Shown here one piece after another: positions 42,614 to 51,187 of a stretch of 64,000 nt of DNA. Positions within the stretch are counted from its first letter, which is position 1, and each line of letters begins with the position of its first letter. The notes under the pieces were generated by a model. That model saw nothing but the letters and a program-made list of their open reading frames with translations, searched no databases and was not told where the DNA came from. The DNA comes from CF-46 sp963760735 (lineage in GTDB: Bacteria; Chloroflexota; Limnocylindria; Limnocylindrales; CSP1-4): assembly GCA_963760735.1 (NCBI GenBank), contig CAVXEB010000002.1:248001-312000 (forward strand), in the 5' to 3' direction. Position numbers and translations under genes: made by a program.

Positions 42614-43594
42614 TCAGTCGATCGTGAAGTGGTCCGGGCCCTGGTACCGACCGGTCCGCTCCTTCTCGATCTGCATCAGGACGTCGTTCAGGAGCGACGA
42701 CGCCCCGAACCGGAACCAGTCCGGGCTCATCCAGCGCGGGCCGAGCGTCTCGTACAGCACGACCAGGTACTGGACCGCCTCCTTGGCGACGCGGATCCCG
42801 CCCGCCGGCTTCATCCCGACCTGGCGGCCCGTCTGGCGCTCGAAGTCGCGGATCGCCTCGAGCATCACGAGGGTGACCGGCAGCGTCGCCGCCGGCGTGA
42901 CCTTGCCGGTCGAGGTCTTGATGAAGTCCGCACCCGCCGCCATCGCGAGGACGGATGCCCGACGGACGTTGTCGTACGTCTCGAGCTCGCCGGTCTCGAG
43001 GATCACCTTCAGGTGGGCGTCGCCGCAGGCGTCCTTGACGTCGACGATCTCCTCGAACACGGTCAGGTAGTCGCCGCTGAGGAACGCGCCGCGGTCGATG
43101 ACCATGTCGATCTCGTCGGCGCCCGCCTCGGCCGCGGCCCGGGTCTCGGCGATCTTGATCTCGCGGAACGTCTGGCCGGACGGGAAGCCGGTCGACACCG
43201 AGGCGACCTTGACGGTCGAGCCCTTGAGGGCCTCCTTCGCGTCGGCGACGAGGGCCGGATACACGCAGATCGCCGCGACCGACGGGATCGTCGGGTCGCC
43301 GGGCTGGGGGTGGATCGCCTTCGCGCAGAGCGCCCGGATCTTGCCTGGGGTGTCCTTCCCCTCGAGCGTGGTGAGATCCATCATCCGGATCGCGAGATCG
43401 AGCGCCCACAGCTTCGACTGCTTCTTGATCGACCGCTTCTTCAGGCTGTCGACCCGTTCCTCGACCCCGACCTGGTCGACGCTGCTCACGCGGCCCAGCA
43501 GGCTCCCGAGCGCTCCCGGGCGGCCGTCCCACGAGCGGACGAGCTCGTGGGCGCGCTCTCGGGCGAGCGTGTCCCGGCGATGGGCGGTGGCCAT
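42614..43594 (-). CDS. deoC: Deoxyribose-phosphate aldolase
   Basis: This 326-residue class I aldolase has DEIDMVIDRGAFLSGDY, HLKVILETGEL with a catalytic lysine, ADFIKTSTGKVTPAATL with the Schiff-base lysine, and QVGMKPAGGIRVAKEAVQYL with the phosphate-binding GG. The N-terminal extension of about 70 residues is longer than in E. coli DeoC and typical of the long DeoC subgroup. It splits deoxyribose 5-phosphate into acetaldehyde and glyceraldehyde 3-phosphate. TATCCT nine bases before the ATG and no ribosome binding site suggest a nearly leaderless message. Confidence 0.94.
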   Translation of the reverse strand: MATAHRRDTLARERAHELVRSWDGRPGALGSLLGRVSSVDQVGVEERVDSLKKRSIKKQSKLWALDLAIRMMDLTTLEGKDTPGKIRALCAKAIHPQPGDPTIPSVAAICVYPALVADAKEALKGSTVKVASVSTGFPSGQTFREIKIAETRAAAEAGADEIDMVIDRGAFLSGDYLTVFEEIVDVKDACGDAHLKVILETGELETYDNVRRASVLAMAAGADFIKTSTGKVTPAATLPVTLVMLEAIRDFERQTGRQVGMKPAGGIRVAKEAVQYLVVLYETLGPRWMSPDWFRFGASSLLNDVLMQIEKERTGRYQGPDHFTID

Positions 43595-43603
43595 GGGACG
43601 GTG

Positions 43604-43609
43604 AGGATA
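43604..43609 (-). promoter_or_regulatory. -10 box close to the deoC start
   Basis: TATCCT on the minus strand ends nine bases before ATG 43594. Confidence 0.4.
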
Positions 43610-43676
43610 CACCGGCCTCAGCGGCGCTCCCGGACCCGTGCCTGACCCCGGACGAGGGGTGGTCTTCGACGCGGGC

Positions 43677-44561
43677 CTACCCGGGAGCGGGCAGGCCGAG
43701 GGCGCGTGCCGCCCACGGCAGCGCCGTCCTCGCCTGCGCGAGCTGGAGCGGACGAACATGGGGCGCGTTCGGCGGCTGGGGCATGCCGGCGCGGGCGGAG
43801 AAGAAGCCCGCGACCCAGGCGGCGAGGCCGGGAGCATCGGGGAGGATCGCCTCCGGCGGCGGGCCACCCTCGGATTGGAGGCTCGGGAGCCAGAACGCGA
43901 CGTCCAGATCCGGGTTCGCAACCGTCGCGTGGTTCCAGTCGATCACAACAACGCGCCCCTCGCGGAAGCACAGGTTGTCGCTCCGGATGTCGAGATGGAC
44001 GAGCGCGCTCCCGGTCAGCGGAGCGGAGGACGCCGCGTCGATCAACGCCGGCAGGGCCGCCTCGAGCCAGCGCTCCGAGCACAGGCCGACCGACAGGAAC
44101 AGGGCCGGATCCGCGGCGACGGAGCGCCAATCGGCGCCCGAGTCGGTCGCGACCGGGGCCAGCGACACTGGCGGTGGCGTGGCGTGGATCGCGGCGAGAC
44201 CGTCGAGGACCGCAGCGATCCGGGCGTCGTCCCAGGGAGGCGGCCAATCGGCGTCGGACAGGTCCTCGATCGCAAGCGCCGGGCGGACGCCGTCGTCGTC
44301 GTACCCGAGGAGCTCCGGCAGGAACCAGCCGTGCAGGCCCTGGTAGTTGCGGGCCTCGGTCCGCGTCCAGTGGGCCGTGAGGGACGTCGCGCCGATCTTG
44401 ACGAACGCCGAGCGACGGCCTCCCCCAGCGGCGTCCGCCGCGACGATCCATCGGGACGCCGGGCCGCGATCGACCGGAGCCAGCCGGAACGCCGTCGGGC
44501 GCCAGCCCAGGGCGCGCTCCATCCGGTCGACGTCGTCCGGACGCGGTGCGGAGACGTCCAT
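43677..44561 (-). CDS. Aminoglycoside phosphotransferase (APH) family protein
   Basis: The 294-residue protein has a kinase-like fold with ALVHLDIRSDNLCFREGRVVVIDWNHATVANPDLDVAFWLPSL. That gives the HxDxxxxN catalytic loop and the metal-binding Asp, here in IDW. The nucleotide-binding lysine is in SAFVKIGA. Family members phosphorylate antibiotics, choline, homoserine or other small alcohols. It follows the S9 peptidase by nine bases on the same strand. An antibiotic resistance role is not supported by anything specific. Confidence 0.88.
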   Translation of the reverse strand: MDVSAPRPDDVDRMERALGWRPTAFRLAPVDRGPASRWIVAADAAGGGRRSAFVKIGATSLTAHWTRTEARNYQGLHGWFLPELLGYDDDGVRPALAIEDLSDADWPPPWDDARIAAVLDGLAAIHATPPPVSLAPVATDSGADWRSVAADPALFLSVGLCSERWLEAALPALIDAASSAPLTGSALVHLDIRSDNLCFREGRVVVIDWNHATVANPDLDVAFWLPSLQSEGGPPPEAILPDAPGLAAWVAGFFSARAGMPQPPNAPHVRPLQLAQARTALPWAARALGLPAPG

Positions 44562-44570
44562 GGCGGACGC

Positions 44571-46766
44571 CTAGCGGCCGGCCCGGATCTTCGGCAGCGG
44601 CGGCAGGCCCCGCTTCCCCTCCACGAGGTAGTGCCCGAACCAGTCCCGGACGACCTTGAGGTTCTCCGCTCGGCGGAACGGCGTCCCGGAGCGGGTGAGC
44701 TCGTGGGTCTCTTCCGGGACGCGGAGGAGCCGGACCGGCCGCTTCCTGGAACGCAGGACGGTGAACAGCTGCTCCGCCTGGCCGATCGTCGTGCGGATGT
44801 CGTTCTCGCTGTGCTGGATCAGGAGCGGCGTCCGGATCCGATCGGCATAGGTGATCGGCGAGATCTCGCGGAAGTAGGCCGGCTCCTCCCACGGCAGCGC
44901 CTTGAACTCGAGGCGCGGCCAGAACCCGGTGCTGAGGTCGCCGGTCAGGAACAGCAGGGACATGTCGCTGACCGAGCGACAGGTCATCGCGGCAGCGAAC
45001 CGGTCGTCGTGACCGAGGATCCAGTTCGTCAGGTAGCCGCCGTACGACCCGCCGGTCAGGCCGAGGCGATCGGGGTCCGCCAGGCCGTCCTCGACGAGCG
45101 ACTCGATCCCCGCAAGGACGTCGCGCGTCGGGCCCGGACCCCAGTCGCGGATGTTCGCCTCGTTGAAGTCGCGGCCGTAGCCTTCCGACCCGCGCGGGTT
45201 GCAGAAGAAGACACCGATCCCGTTCGCCGCGAGCAGCTGGAACTCCAGCATCGCGCCCCAGCCGTACAGGGTGTGCGGCCCGCCGTGGATTTCCGTGACA
45301 AGCGGCGCAGGCCGGGCTCCAGCCTCCGCGCGGCCGCGGCGGCGGCCTCGACCGGTGCCGTTCGCCTCGTCGTCCACCGCCGCCGCCGGCGCCAGGTACC
45401 AGCCCTGGATCCGCCGTCCGTCGACGACGACGGATCGCTCGACCGGCTCGCGCAGCGCGACCTCCGCGAAGACGTCGTGGTTCAGGTCGGTGATCCGGCG
45501 TGCCGCACCCGTCGTGCCGTCCCGAACCCAGAGGTCGCTGAGCTCCGTGGGCGACGACCGCAACCACGCCGTCCGCGTCCGCCCCCGGCCGAGCGTGACC
45601 TGGTCGAACGAGCTGATCGTGTGGCGGCCGGTGGTCAGACGCTCGAACCGGCCATCGGCCGTCGACACCCGGTGCAGCTCGACGCTGCCCTCGTCCGGGG
45701 CAGTGAACGTGATCCAGGCCCCATCGGCCGACACGACCAAACGTGGTGCCTCACCCGGCACGATGTCGCTGTTCGGAGACGACGCGGGCATCAGGTCGTG
45801 GCGACCCGTCAGGTTCCGGCCGCCCTTCGGCGGCTCGGCGTCCGAACCATCGGCGGCGATCAGCCAGACGTCGCTCCGGTAGAAGTTCTCGGGCAGGTGG
45901 CCGCCCAGCGCGGCGACCGCCGAGCCGTCCGGGAGCCAGGCCGGACTGAAGAAGATCGCCGGATCGCCGGTCAGGCGGATCCGCCGGCCGTCCTCGATGT
46001 CGATCGCGACCAGGTGCGACCGCGGCTCGATGTCGTGGTCGCGACGGAGGTTCGTCGTGTAGACGATCCGCCGGCTGTCCGACGACCACGCCGCGGGGCC
46101 GACCCCGGCGGGCTCATTCGTCAGCTTCCGTGCGGAACCGGTCGCGGCGTCCACGAGCCAGAGTTGGGCGATCGCGTGGTAGATGTACCCGACCCCGTTG
46201 AACAGGTAGCCGAGCCGGTCCACGAAGTGGTAGTCCGACTCGGGCTCGTCGCCGGGCTTCGGCGCCGCCGTCTTGCCGCGGATCCGGTGGTCCTCGTCGC
46301 GGGTCGACCCGTGCGACGAGCTCGTCACGAGGAGCCAGTGGCCGTCCGGCGACCACTCGAAGCCGTCGACGCCGCGCGGCAGGTCGGTCAGCCGCCGCGC
46401 CTCGCCACCGCCGAGCGGCAACAGGTGCACCTGCTGGACGTCCTCCCGGGTCTTCGGGTCGACGCCGGGCTCCTCCTCGACCTGGACCCGGCGGTCCGAC
46501 AGGAAGGCGAGGGTCCGGCCGTCCGGCGAAAAGCGGGCGGACCGGTCGTGCTTCGAGCCGATCGTCAGCTGCCGCGGCTGGCCGCCGTCGACGTCGACCG
46601 CCCACAGCGCGTGCCGGTAGCCGTCCCTGGTCGGCGCGACGGTCTGGACCGTGAAGACGGCCAGGGCGCCGTCGGGCGAGAGCCGCGGCTCCGTCGCCAC
46701 CCGGAAGCGGTAGAGGTCGTCGGGGCGGAATGAGCGAACGGCGGGCTTCGAGGCGGTGCTGGACAC
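44571..46766 (-). CDS. S9 family prolyl oligopeptidase / acylaminoacyl peptidase
   Basis: The 731-residue protein has an N-terminal beta-propeller with repeated PD40 motifs (EPRLSPDGALAVFTVQ, ARFSPDGRTLAFLSD, EWSPDGHWLLVTSS). A C-terminal alpha/beta hydrolase follows. The catalytic serine is in GGSYGGYLTNW (S574), the aspartate in IQHSENDIRTTIGQ and the histidine in EETHELTRSG. GTG at 46766 follows GGAGG by ten bases. No signal peptide is seen, so it likely digests peptides in the cytosol. It is co-transcribed with the APH-fold kinase. Confidence 0.93.
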   Translation of the reverse strand: MSSTASKPAVRSFRPDDLYRFRVATEPRLSPDGALAVFTVQTVAPTRDGYRHALWAVDVDGGQPRQLTIGSKHDRSARFSPDGRTLAFLSDRRVQVEEEPGVDPKTREDVQQVHLLPLGGGEARRLTDLPRGVDGFEWSPDGHWLLVTSSSHGSTRDEDHRIRGKTAAPKPGDEPESDYHFVDRLGYLFNGVGYIYHAIAQLWLVDAATGSARKLTNEPAGVGPAAWSSDSRRIVYTTNLRRDHDIEPRSHLVAIDIEDGRRIRLTGDPAIFFSPAWLPDGSAVAALGGHLPENFYRSDVWLIAADGSDAEPPKGGRNLTGRHDLMPASSPNSDIVPGEAPRLVVSADGAWITFTAPDEGSVELHRVSTADGRFERLTTGRHTISSFDQVTLGRGRTRTAWLRSSPTELSDLWVRDGTTGAARRITDLNHDVFAEVALREPVERSVVVDGRRIQGWYLAPAAAVDDEANGTGRGRRRGRAEAGARPAPLVTEIHGGPHTLYGWGAMLEFQLLAANGIGVFFCNPRGSEGYGRDFNEANIRDWGPGPTRDVLAGIESLVEDGLADPDRLGLTGGSYGGYLTNWILGHDDRFAAAMTCRSVSDMSLLFLTGDLSTGFWPRLEFKALPWEEPAYFREISPITYADRIRTPLLIQHSENDIRTTIGQAEQLFTVLRSRKRPVRLLRVPEETHELTRSGTPFRRAENLKVVRDWFGHYLVEGKRGLPPLPKIRAGR

Positions 46767-46879
46767 GAGCGAGCGGCCTCCATTCGTGCCCGCGGGATCG
46801 GGCTGGGTGGGCGGTCGGCGGGACGGGATGAGTCCTGCGCTGCCGGCGGCTTCGTCGACGACGGCGACGAGTCTAGCGC

Positions 46880-46885
46880 TACCAT
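46880..46885 (+). promoter_or_regulatory. -10 box close to the DNA-ligase-like gene
   Basis: TACCAT ends nine bases before ATG 46895; no ribosome binding site is present. Confidence 0.35.
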
Positions 46886-46894
46886 CGGACGACG

Positions 46895-47644
46895 ATGCGC
46901 GACCAGCTCGTGTTGCCGCTCGATCCCGACGTGTTGCTGCCGAACCTGCCGGATGCGCTGCGACCGATGCTCCCGCGGGCGGCCGCCGAGCCCTTCGACT
47001 CGACGGCGCACATCTTCGAGCCCGCCTGGGGCGGGACGCGGGCCCTGGCGTTCGTCGGTCCGGCCGAGCGGGCGGGGACGGGCGACGTCCGGATCGTGGA
47101 CGGCGAGGGCCGCGACATCGGGGCGTCGCTGCCGGAGCTCGCGGGGATGGCGGTCCGCGTCGACGCCCGCTCGGCGGTCCTCGACGGCGAGCTGGTCGCG
47201 GTCGACGACGCGGGCCGGGCCGATCCTGCCGAGCTCGCCCGCCGGGTCGCCGGCAAGCCGGGCCGGCCGGTCGCGTTCCTCGCGTTCGACATCCTCCATC
47301 TCGATGGGCGGTCGCTCCTCACGACGCCACTCCACAAGCGTCGAGACCTGCTCCGGCGGGTCCTCCATCCCGGCGACGAGGTGCTCGCTGTGCCCGCGAT
47401 CGCGGCCGAGGGCCGGGCACTCCACGAGGCGGCCGCGGCCCAGGGGATCGCCGGCGTGCTCGCCCGGCAGCGGACGAGCCCCTATCTCCCGGGCACGACC
47501 TCGCGGCTGTGGCGGTTCATCGCGACGTCGCCGCCGGCTGCTGCGTCGGGGCCCGATCTCGGCCTGACGGCGTCGGAATCACCGACCGCCGCCGCGCCGG
47601 TCGTGGCGCTGATCCGACGACTCCCGCTCCTCTTCGACGAATAG
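46895..47644 (+). CDS. ATP-dependent DNA ligase-like protein lacking catalytic lysine (pseudoenzyme)
   Basis: The 249-residue protein aligns with the adenylation domain of LigD/LigC-type ligases. A motif I equivalent FEPAWGGTRALAF (residues 41-53) is followed by VLDGELVAVDD (motif III), FLAFDILHLDGRSLL, a motif IV equivalent GVLARQRTSPYLPG and a motif V equivalent SRLWRFI. Functional enzymes have EPKWDGIR at motif I; here the AMP-accepting lysine is alanine (A44) and the aspartate glycine (G46). The lysines of motifs IV and V are arginine. The OB-fold domain is absent. It therefore cannot ligate by the known mechanism and may bind DNA or a partner. Confidence 0.8.
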   Translation: MRDQLVLPLDPDVLLPNLPDALRPMLPRAAAEPFDSTAHIFEPAWGGTRALAFVGPAERAGTGDVRIVDGEGRDIGASLPELAGMAVRVDARSAVLDGELVAVDDAGRADPAELARRVAGKPGRPVAFLAFDILHLDGRSLLTTPLHKRRDLLRRVLHPGDEVLAVPAIAAEGRALHEAAAAQGIAGVLARQRTSPYLPGTTSRLWRFIATSPPAAASGPDLGLTASESPTAAAPVVALIRRLPLLFDE

Positions 47645-47663
47645 CGCGGAGCGGCCGGCGCTC

Positions 47664-47681
47664 GGCAGGCACGAGCCTGCC
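47664..47681 (+). terminator. Hairpin after the ligase-like gene
   Basis: GGCAGGC (47664-47670) pairs perfectly with GCCTGCC (47675-47681) around ACGA, 20 bases after the stop. It abuts the first unit of the repeat array. A second stem ACGGCCG/CGGCCGT with a three-base loop lies at 47765-47781. Confidence 0.6.
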
Positions 47682-47920
47682 AGATCGTCGCTCGGCGACG
47701 ACCAACGTCACGCGCCGCCGATTTCGTCACCAGATCGTCGCGGGCGGACGACGGGGCAGCGTTGACGGCCGATTCGGCCGTGATCCGACGCCCGATCGTG
47801 CACGGAACCGGAAGAGTCCTGGCGTGCGACGCGCCACAACGATGTCAGGTCGACCCCCGGCGACGATCTGACCCGGTTCGCGGCGATCGCCGCCGATGGT
47901 CGACGCCCGGCGACGAATTG
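47681..47920. repeat. 50-bp-pitch intergenic repeat array, copy B (inverted arms)
   Basis: CAGATCGTCG occurs at 47681 and 47731, and the reverse complement CGACGATCTG at 47861, with a decayed copy CGACGAATTG at 47911; both pairs are exactly 50 bases apart. The right-hand copies are preceded by TCGAC and CCGG as in array A at 29 kb. The array occupies most of the 308-base convergent gap between the ligase-like gene and the ABC permease, and no gene is seen here. Confidence 0.8.
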
Positions 47921-47952
47921 GCGGTTTCGCCGGACGAGGAGGCCGGCGACCT

Positions 47953-49263
47953 TCAGCCGCGGCGCGCGGCGGCCACGTAGGCGCGGATGCCGGGCCGCTG
48001 GCCGTACAGGAGGACGCCCGCGCCGTAGATCCGGACCGCGATCACGGCCGTCACGAGGATCGTCGCGGCCAGGATCGCCACGGAAAGGAGGACCTCGCCC
48101 GGCGCGACCCGCCCGACCGACAGCCGCGTGAGCATCACGAACGGGCTCCAGAACGGGATGTACGAGGCCAGCCGGATGAACCAGGTGATCCCACCGGTCA
48201 GCGCGAGGATCGCCTGGAGGTAGCCCAGGATCGCGATCAGGCTCAGCGGCAGGGCGATGATCTGGAGGTCCTCAGGCCGGCTGACCAGCGATCCGGCCGC
48301 CGCGTAGATGAGCGAGTACAGGGCGAAGCCGAGCACGTAGTAGACGGCGAACGCGAGGAGGAGGCCCGGCGACAGCGCCGCGAGCGACGGCGAGATCCCC
48401 GCCGCGGGACCGAGGAGCGCGCTCGCGATCCGGTCCTCGAGGAGGAGCACGAGGATCGCGGGCGTCAGGACGATCGCGACCTGGGTCGCGCCGGCGAGCC
48501 CGATCCCGATCACCTTGCCGAGGACGAGCTGGCGGGCGGACGCCGCGCTGATCAGGAGCTCCATGACCCGGCTGGACTTCTCGGCGACCACCCCCGCGGC
48601 GACCCACATCCCGTAGATCACGATCGTCAGGAAGATCAGGATCCCGAAGACCGCGCCGACGATCAGCCGGCTCGCATAAGTCGAGGCCTCGACCGGCGCG
48701 GACCCGCCGCCGCCGGCGGACCGGAGGATCTGCGTGTCGGGGAGCTGGAATCCGCTCGCGGGATTGTGGCTCGCGTAGTCGAGCACGGCGACGCCGAACA
48801 TCCCGAGGGAGAGCTGGGTGAGCGTGTCGTTGCCCATGGTCTCGCCCAGCTGGATCTGGGTCACGATCTGGCCGGAGGGCCCCCGGTTCGTGACGACCGC
48901 CGCGTCGAATCGATGGTCGTCGACGCCGCCCGTCGCGTCGCCCTGGTCGGCGACGGGCACGACCTCGAAGCGGGCGCCGCCGTTCTGGTTGAGGATCGCG
49001 AGGAGCGTGGCTGCGGTCCGCTCCCCGAGCTCGGCGTCCGACGCGACGACGGCGATCCGGGTGGATCCGCCGCGCTCGACGAGGCGAGCCGCCACCGGGA
49101 GCAGCGCCACGATCAGGGCGATCACCGCGAGCGTGATCGTCGAGACGTGGAAGATCCGCGAGCGCACGAGCTCGCGGTACTCGCGCGCGGCGACGTGGGT
49201 CGTGTTCGGGAACGCGGGCTCGTCCCGGATCGGCACGGGCTCGGCGCCCGGCGACTCGGTCAC
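47953..49263 (-). CDS. ABC-2 type permease (NatB-like sodium/drug exporter subunit)
   Basis: This 436-residue protein has one N-terminal membrane segment (IFHVSTITLAVIALIVALLPVAA), a large extracytoplasmic domain of about 150 residues, and five to six membrane segments in the C-terminal half, including YGMWVAAGVVAEKSSRVMELLISAASARQLVLGKVIG. This is the ABC2_membrane_3/NatB layout. GTG at 49263 overlaps the ATPase stop. Together they form an exporter, possibly for Na+ or an antimicrobial compound. Confidence 0.9.
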   Translation of the reverse strand: MTESPGAEPVPIRDEPAFPNTTHVAAREYRELVRSRIFHVSTITLAVIALIVALLPVAARLVERGGSTRIAVVASDAELGERTAATLLAILNQNGGARFEVVPVADQGDATGGVDDHRFDAAVVTNRGPSGQIVTQIQLGETMGNDTLTQLSLGMFGVAVLDYASHNPASGFQLPDTQILRSAGGGGSAPVEASTYASRLIVGAVFGILIFLTIVIYGMWVAAGVVAEKSSRVMELLISAASARQLVLGKVIGIGLAGATQVAIVLTPAILVLLLEDRIASALLGPAAGISPSLAALSPGLLLAFAVYYVLGFALYSLIYAAAGSLVSRPEDLQIIALPLSLIAILGYLQAILALTGGITWFIRLASYIPFWSPFVMLTRLSVGRVAPGEVLLSVAILAATILVTAVIAVRIYGAGVLLYGQRPGIRAYVAAARRG

Positions 49264-50243
49264 GCCGCATCCTCCGCGGTCGTCGGCCGGGCGACTCCCG
49301 GCGCCTGGACGTCGGCCGGGACCGGCTCCTCGTCGGCGTCGACCGCCCGCCCCACATGGTCGATGAAGATCTGTTCGAGGGACGGCTCGACGACCTCGAA
49401 GTGGCTCACCTTCGCGCCGGCCGCGACCGCCGCCGCGAGAACGGCCTCCGGCTCGACGCCGTCGTCGAGCTCGAGCTCGGTCCGGTCGATGCCCGGCCGC
49501 AGGACCCGTGCTCCCGGGACGCCGGCGAGCCACGGCATGCGGTGGTCGCCGTCGACCGAGAGGCGGACGAGCCGCCGGCCGGCCGCGCGCTTGATCTGGC
49601 GGAGTGGACCGCCGACGACGACGCGGCCGTGATCCACGATCGCGATCGACTCGCACATCGCCTCGACCGTCTCCATCTGGTGGGTCGAGAAGATCAGGGT
49701 CCGTCCGTCGTCCCGGAGCTCGAGGAGCGCCTCGCGGAGAAGGGCGACGTTGACGGGATCCAACCCGGTGAACGGCTCGTCCATCAGGAGCACCGGCGGC
49801 TCGTGGATCACGGCGCAGATCAGCTGGATCTTCTGCTGGTTGCCCTTCGAGAGCTCCTCAGCCTTCCGGTCGGCGAGATCGGTCACGCGCAGGCGCCGCA
49901 GCCACTCGAGCGCGGCCTTGCGTGCGACGTCGCGGGCCATCCCGTGGAGCGTCCCGAAGAACACGAGCTGGTCGAGCACGACCATGCGGGGATACAGCCC
50001 GCGCTCCTCGGGGAGATAGCCCCAGGTCCGGCGCGGCAGGCCGCGGGTATCGGCGCCGTTCCACTCGATCCGGCCGGCGTCGGCGGCGAGCACGCTGAGC
50101 GCGATCCGCATCGTCGTCGTCTTGCCGGCGCCGTTGGCGCCGAGGAAGCCGAAGATCTCGCCGTCCGGGACCTCGAACGTCAGGCCATCGAGGGCGACGA
50201 CCGACCCGAAGCGCTTGTGCAGGTTCTCGATGCGCAGACTCAC
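49260..50243 (-). CDS. ABC transporter ATP-binding protein (NatA-like)
   Basis: The 327-residue ATPase has Walker A GANGAGKTTT, the signature LSKGNQQKIQL, Walker B VLLMDEPFTGLDP and the switch histidine in IFSTHQMETVEAMC. YLPEERGLYPRM is typical of NatA-like subunits, as is the C-terminal HFEVVEPSLEQIFIDHVG. GTG at 50243 (SLRIENLHKRFG) fits the family start; the longer in-frame extension upstream is not homologous. It is the first gene of the pair and divergent from a DUF971 gene. Confidence 0.92.
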   Translation of the reverse strand: MSLRIENLHKRFGSVVALDGLTFEVPDGEIFGFLGANGAGKTTTMRIALSVLAADAGRIEWNGADTRGLPRRTWGYLPEERGLYPRMVVLDQLVFFGTLHGMARDVARKAALEWLRRLRVTDLADRKAEELSKGNQQKIQLICAVIHEPPVLLMDEPFTGLDPVNVALLREALLELRDDGRTLIFSTHQMETVEAMCESIAIVDHGRVVVGGPLRQIKRAAGRRLVRLSVDGDHRMPWLAGVPGARVLRPGIDRTELELDDGVEPEAVLAAAVAAGAKVSHFEVVEPSLEQIFIDHVGRAVDADEEPVPADVQAPGVARPTTAEDAA

Positions 50244-50340
50244 CGCGCGCCACCGATCCGAGGGCTCACCGGCGGAGGATATCCCGCGACCTCCCGGGGT
50301 GTCCCCGGACGATGGTCCCGGGCCGTGCGATGATGACCCG

Positions 50341-50793
50341 GTGACGAGCCAGCGGGAAACCCCCGGATCGACGCCGTCGGGGGCTGTCGCCACGGCCGCC
50401 GGCGGATCGCCCACGAGCCCGCTGCGGATGCATGCCGATCGGGCAGGCCGCACGTTCAGCATCGATTGGGCCGACGGCCACGCGACCGTCTACGACTTCA
50501 CCGCCCTCCGGTGGCTGTGCCCGTGCGCCTACTGCCGCGGCGAGGCCGGGCTGCCGGGCTGGCTCGACTCGGCACCGGCGCTCACGGATGAGCAGACGCG
50601 GATGTCCGACATCCATCTCGTCGGCAACTACGCGGTCTCGCCGCACTGGGGCGACGGCCACTCGACCGGGTTCTACACGTTCAGCCTGCTCCGTGACCGG
50701 TGTCCGTGCCCGGAGTGCACGGCCCGTCGCGCGAGCAGCCATGCGGACCACCCGGCCGGAGGCCCGACCGGCTCCGGCCACCAGCACGGATGA
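50341..50793 (+). CDS. DUF971 domain protein
   Basis: The core FSIDWADGHATVYDFTALRWLCPCAYCRGE plus HLVGNYAVSPHWGDGHSTGFYTFSLLRDRCPCPEC matches DUF971, the small zinc-type domain also found at the N terminus of gamma-butyrobetaine hydroxylases. Cysteine pairs CPCAYC and CPCPEC could bind zinc or an iron-sulfur cluster; bacterial members are linked to Fe-S cluster handling. The 150-residue protein starts with GTG at 50341 and has a disordered N-terminal 30 residues. It lies ten bases before the YbjQ-like gene. Confidence 0.88.
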   Translation: MTSQRETPGSTPSGAVATAAGGSPTSPLRMHADRAGRTFSIDWADGHATVYDFTALRWLCPCAYCRGEAGLPGWLDSAPALTDEQTRMSDIHLVGNYAVSPHWGDGHSTGFYTFSLLRDRCPCPECTARRASSHADHPAGGPTGSGHQHG

Positions 50794-50803
50794 GGGATCG
50801 TCG

Positions 50804-51166
50804 ATGATCGTCGCAACCACCCCGTACATCGCGGGCCACCGGATCGTCGAGACGAAGGGCCAGACCTTCGGTCTCGTGGTCCGAAGCCGTGGCTTCTCAG
50901 GCAACCTGATCGCCGGGCTGCGGTCGCTCGGCGGCGGCGAGATCCACGAGTACACCTCGCTGCTCGAGGACACCCGTCGCCAGGCCCTCGACCGGCTCGT
51001 GAAGAACGCCACGCTGATGGGCGGCAACGCGGTCGTGTCGATGCGCTTCGACAGCTCCGAGCTGGCCGGGACGATGTCCGAGATCGTGGCCTACGGGACA
51101 GCCGTCGTCGTCGAGCCCGACGGGTCGGCACCGCGCGAGTCCGAAGCCGAATCCGAATCCGAATAG
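50804..51166 (+). CDS. YbjQ/UPF0145 family protein
   Basis: The 120-residue protein has the family pattern: VATTPYIAGHRIVETKGQTFGLVVRSRGFSGNLIAGLRSLGGGEIHEYTSLLEDTRRQALDRLVKNATLMGGNAVVSMRFDSS, and ends with an acidic Glu/Ser tail. YbjQ proteins form pentameric ring-like assemblies and are sometimes called heavy-metal binding, but their function is unknown. It follows the DUF971 gene closely and precedes a small membrane protein gene by 21 bases. Confidence 0.88.
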   Translation: MIVATTPYIAGHRIVETKGQTFGLVVRSRGFSGNLIAGLRSLGGGEIHEYTSLLEDTRRQALDRLVKNATLMGGNAVVSMRFDSSELAGTMSEIVAYGTAVVVEPDGSAPRESEAESESE

Positions 51167-51187
51167 CGAAGCGCCGGAACCCGCTTC

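Noticed and set aside
43677..44561. Aminoglycoside resistance gene
   Set aside because: The APH fold is shared by many metabolic kinases and no resistance-specific sequence or mobile context is seen.
43638..46733. 1031-residue plus-strand frame
   Set aside because: Antisense to the APH and S9 peptidase genes, composed almost only of Arg, Asp, Val, Gly and Pro; it is a GC shadow.
46880..47644. Functional LigD-type ATP-dependent DNA ligase
   Set aside because: The motif I lysine is alanine and other catalytic lysines are missing, so only a ligase-like fold is claimed.
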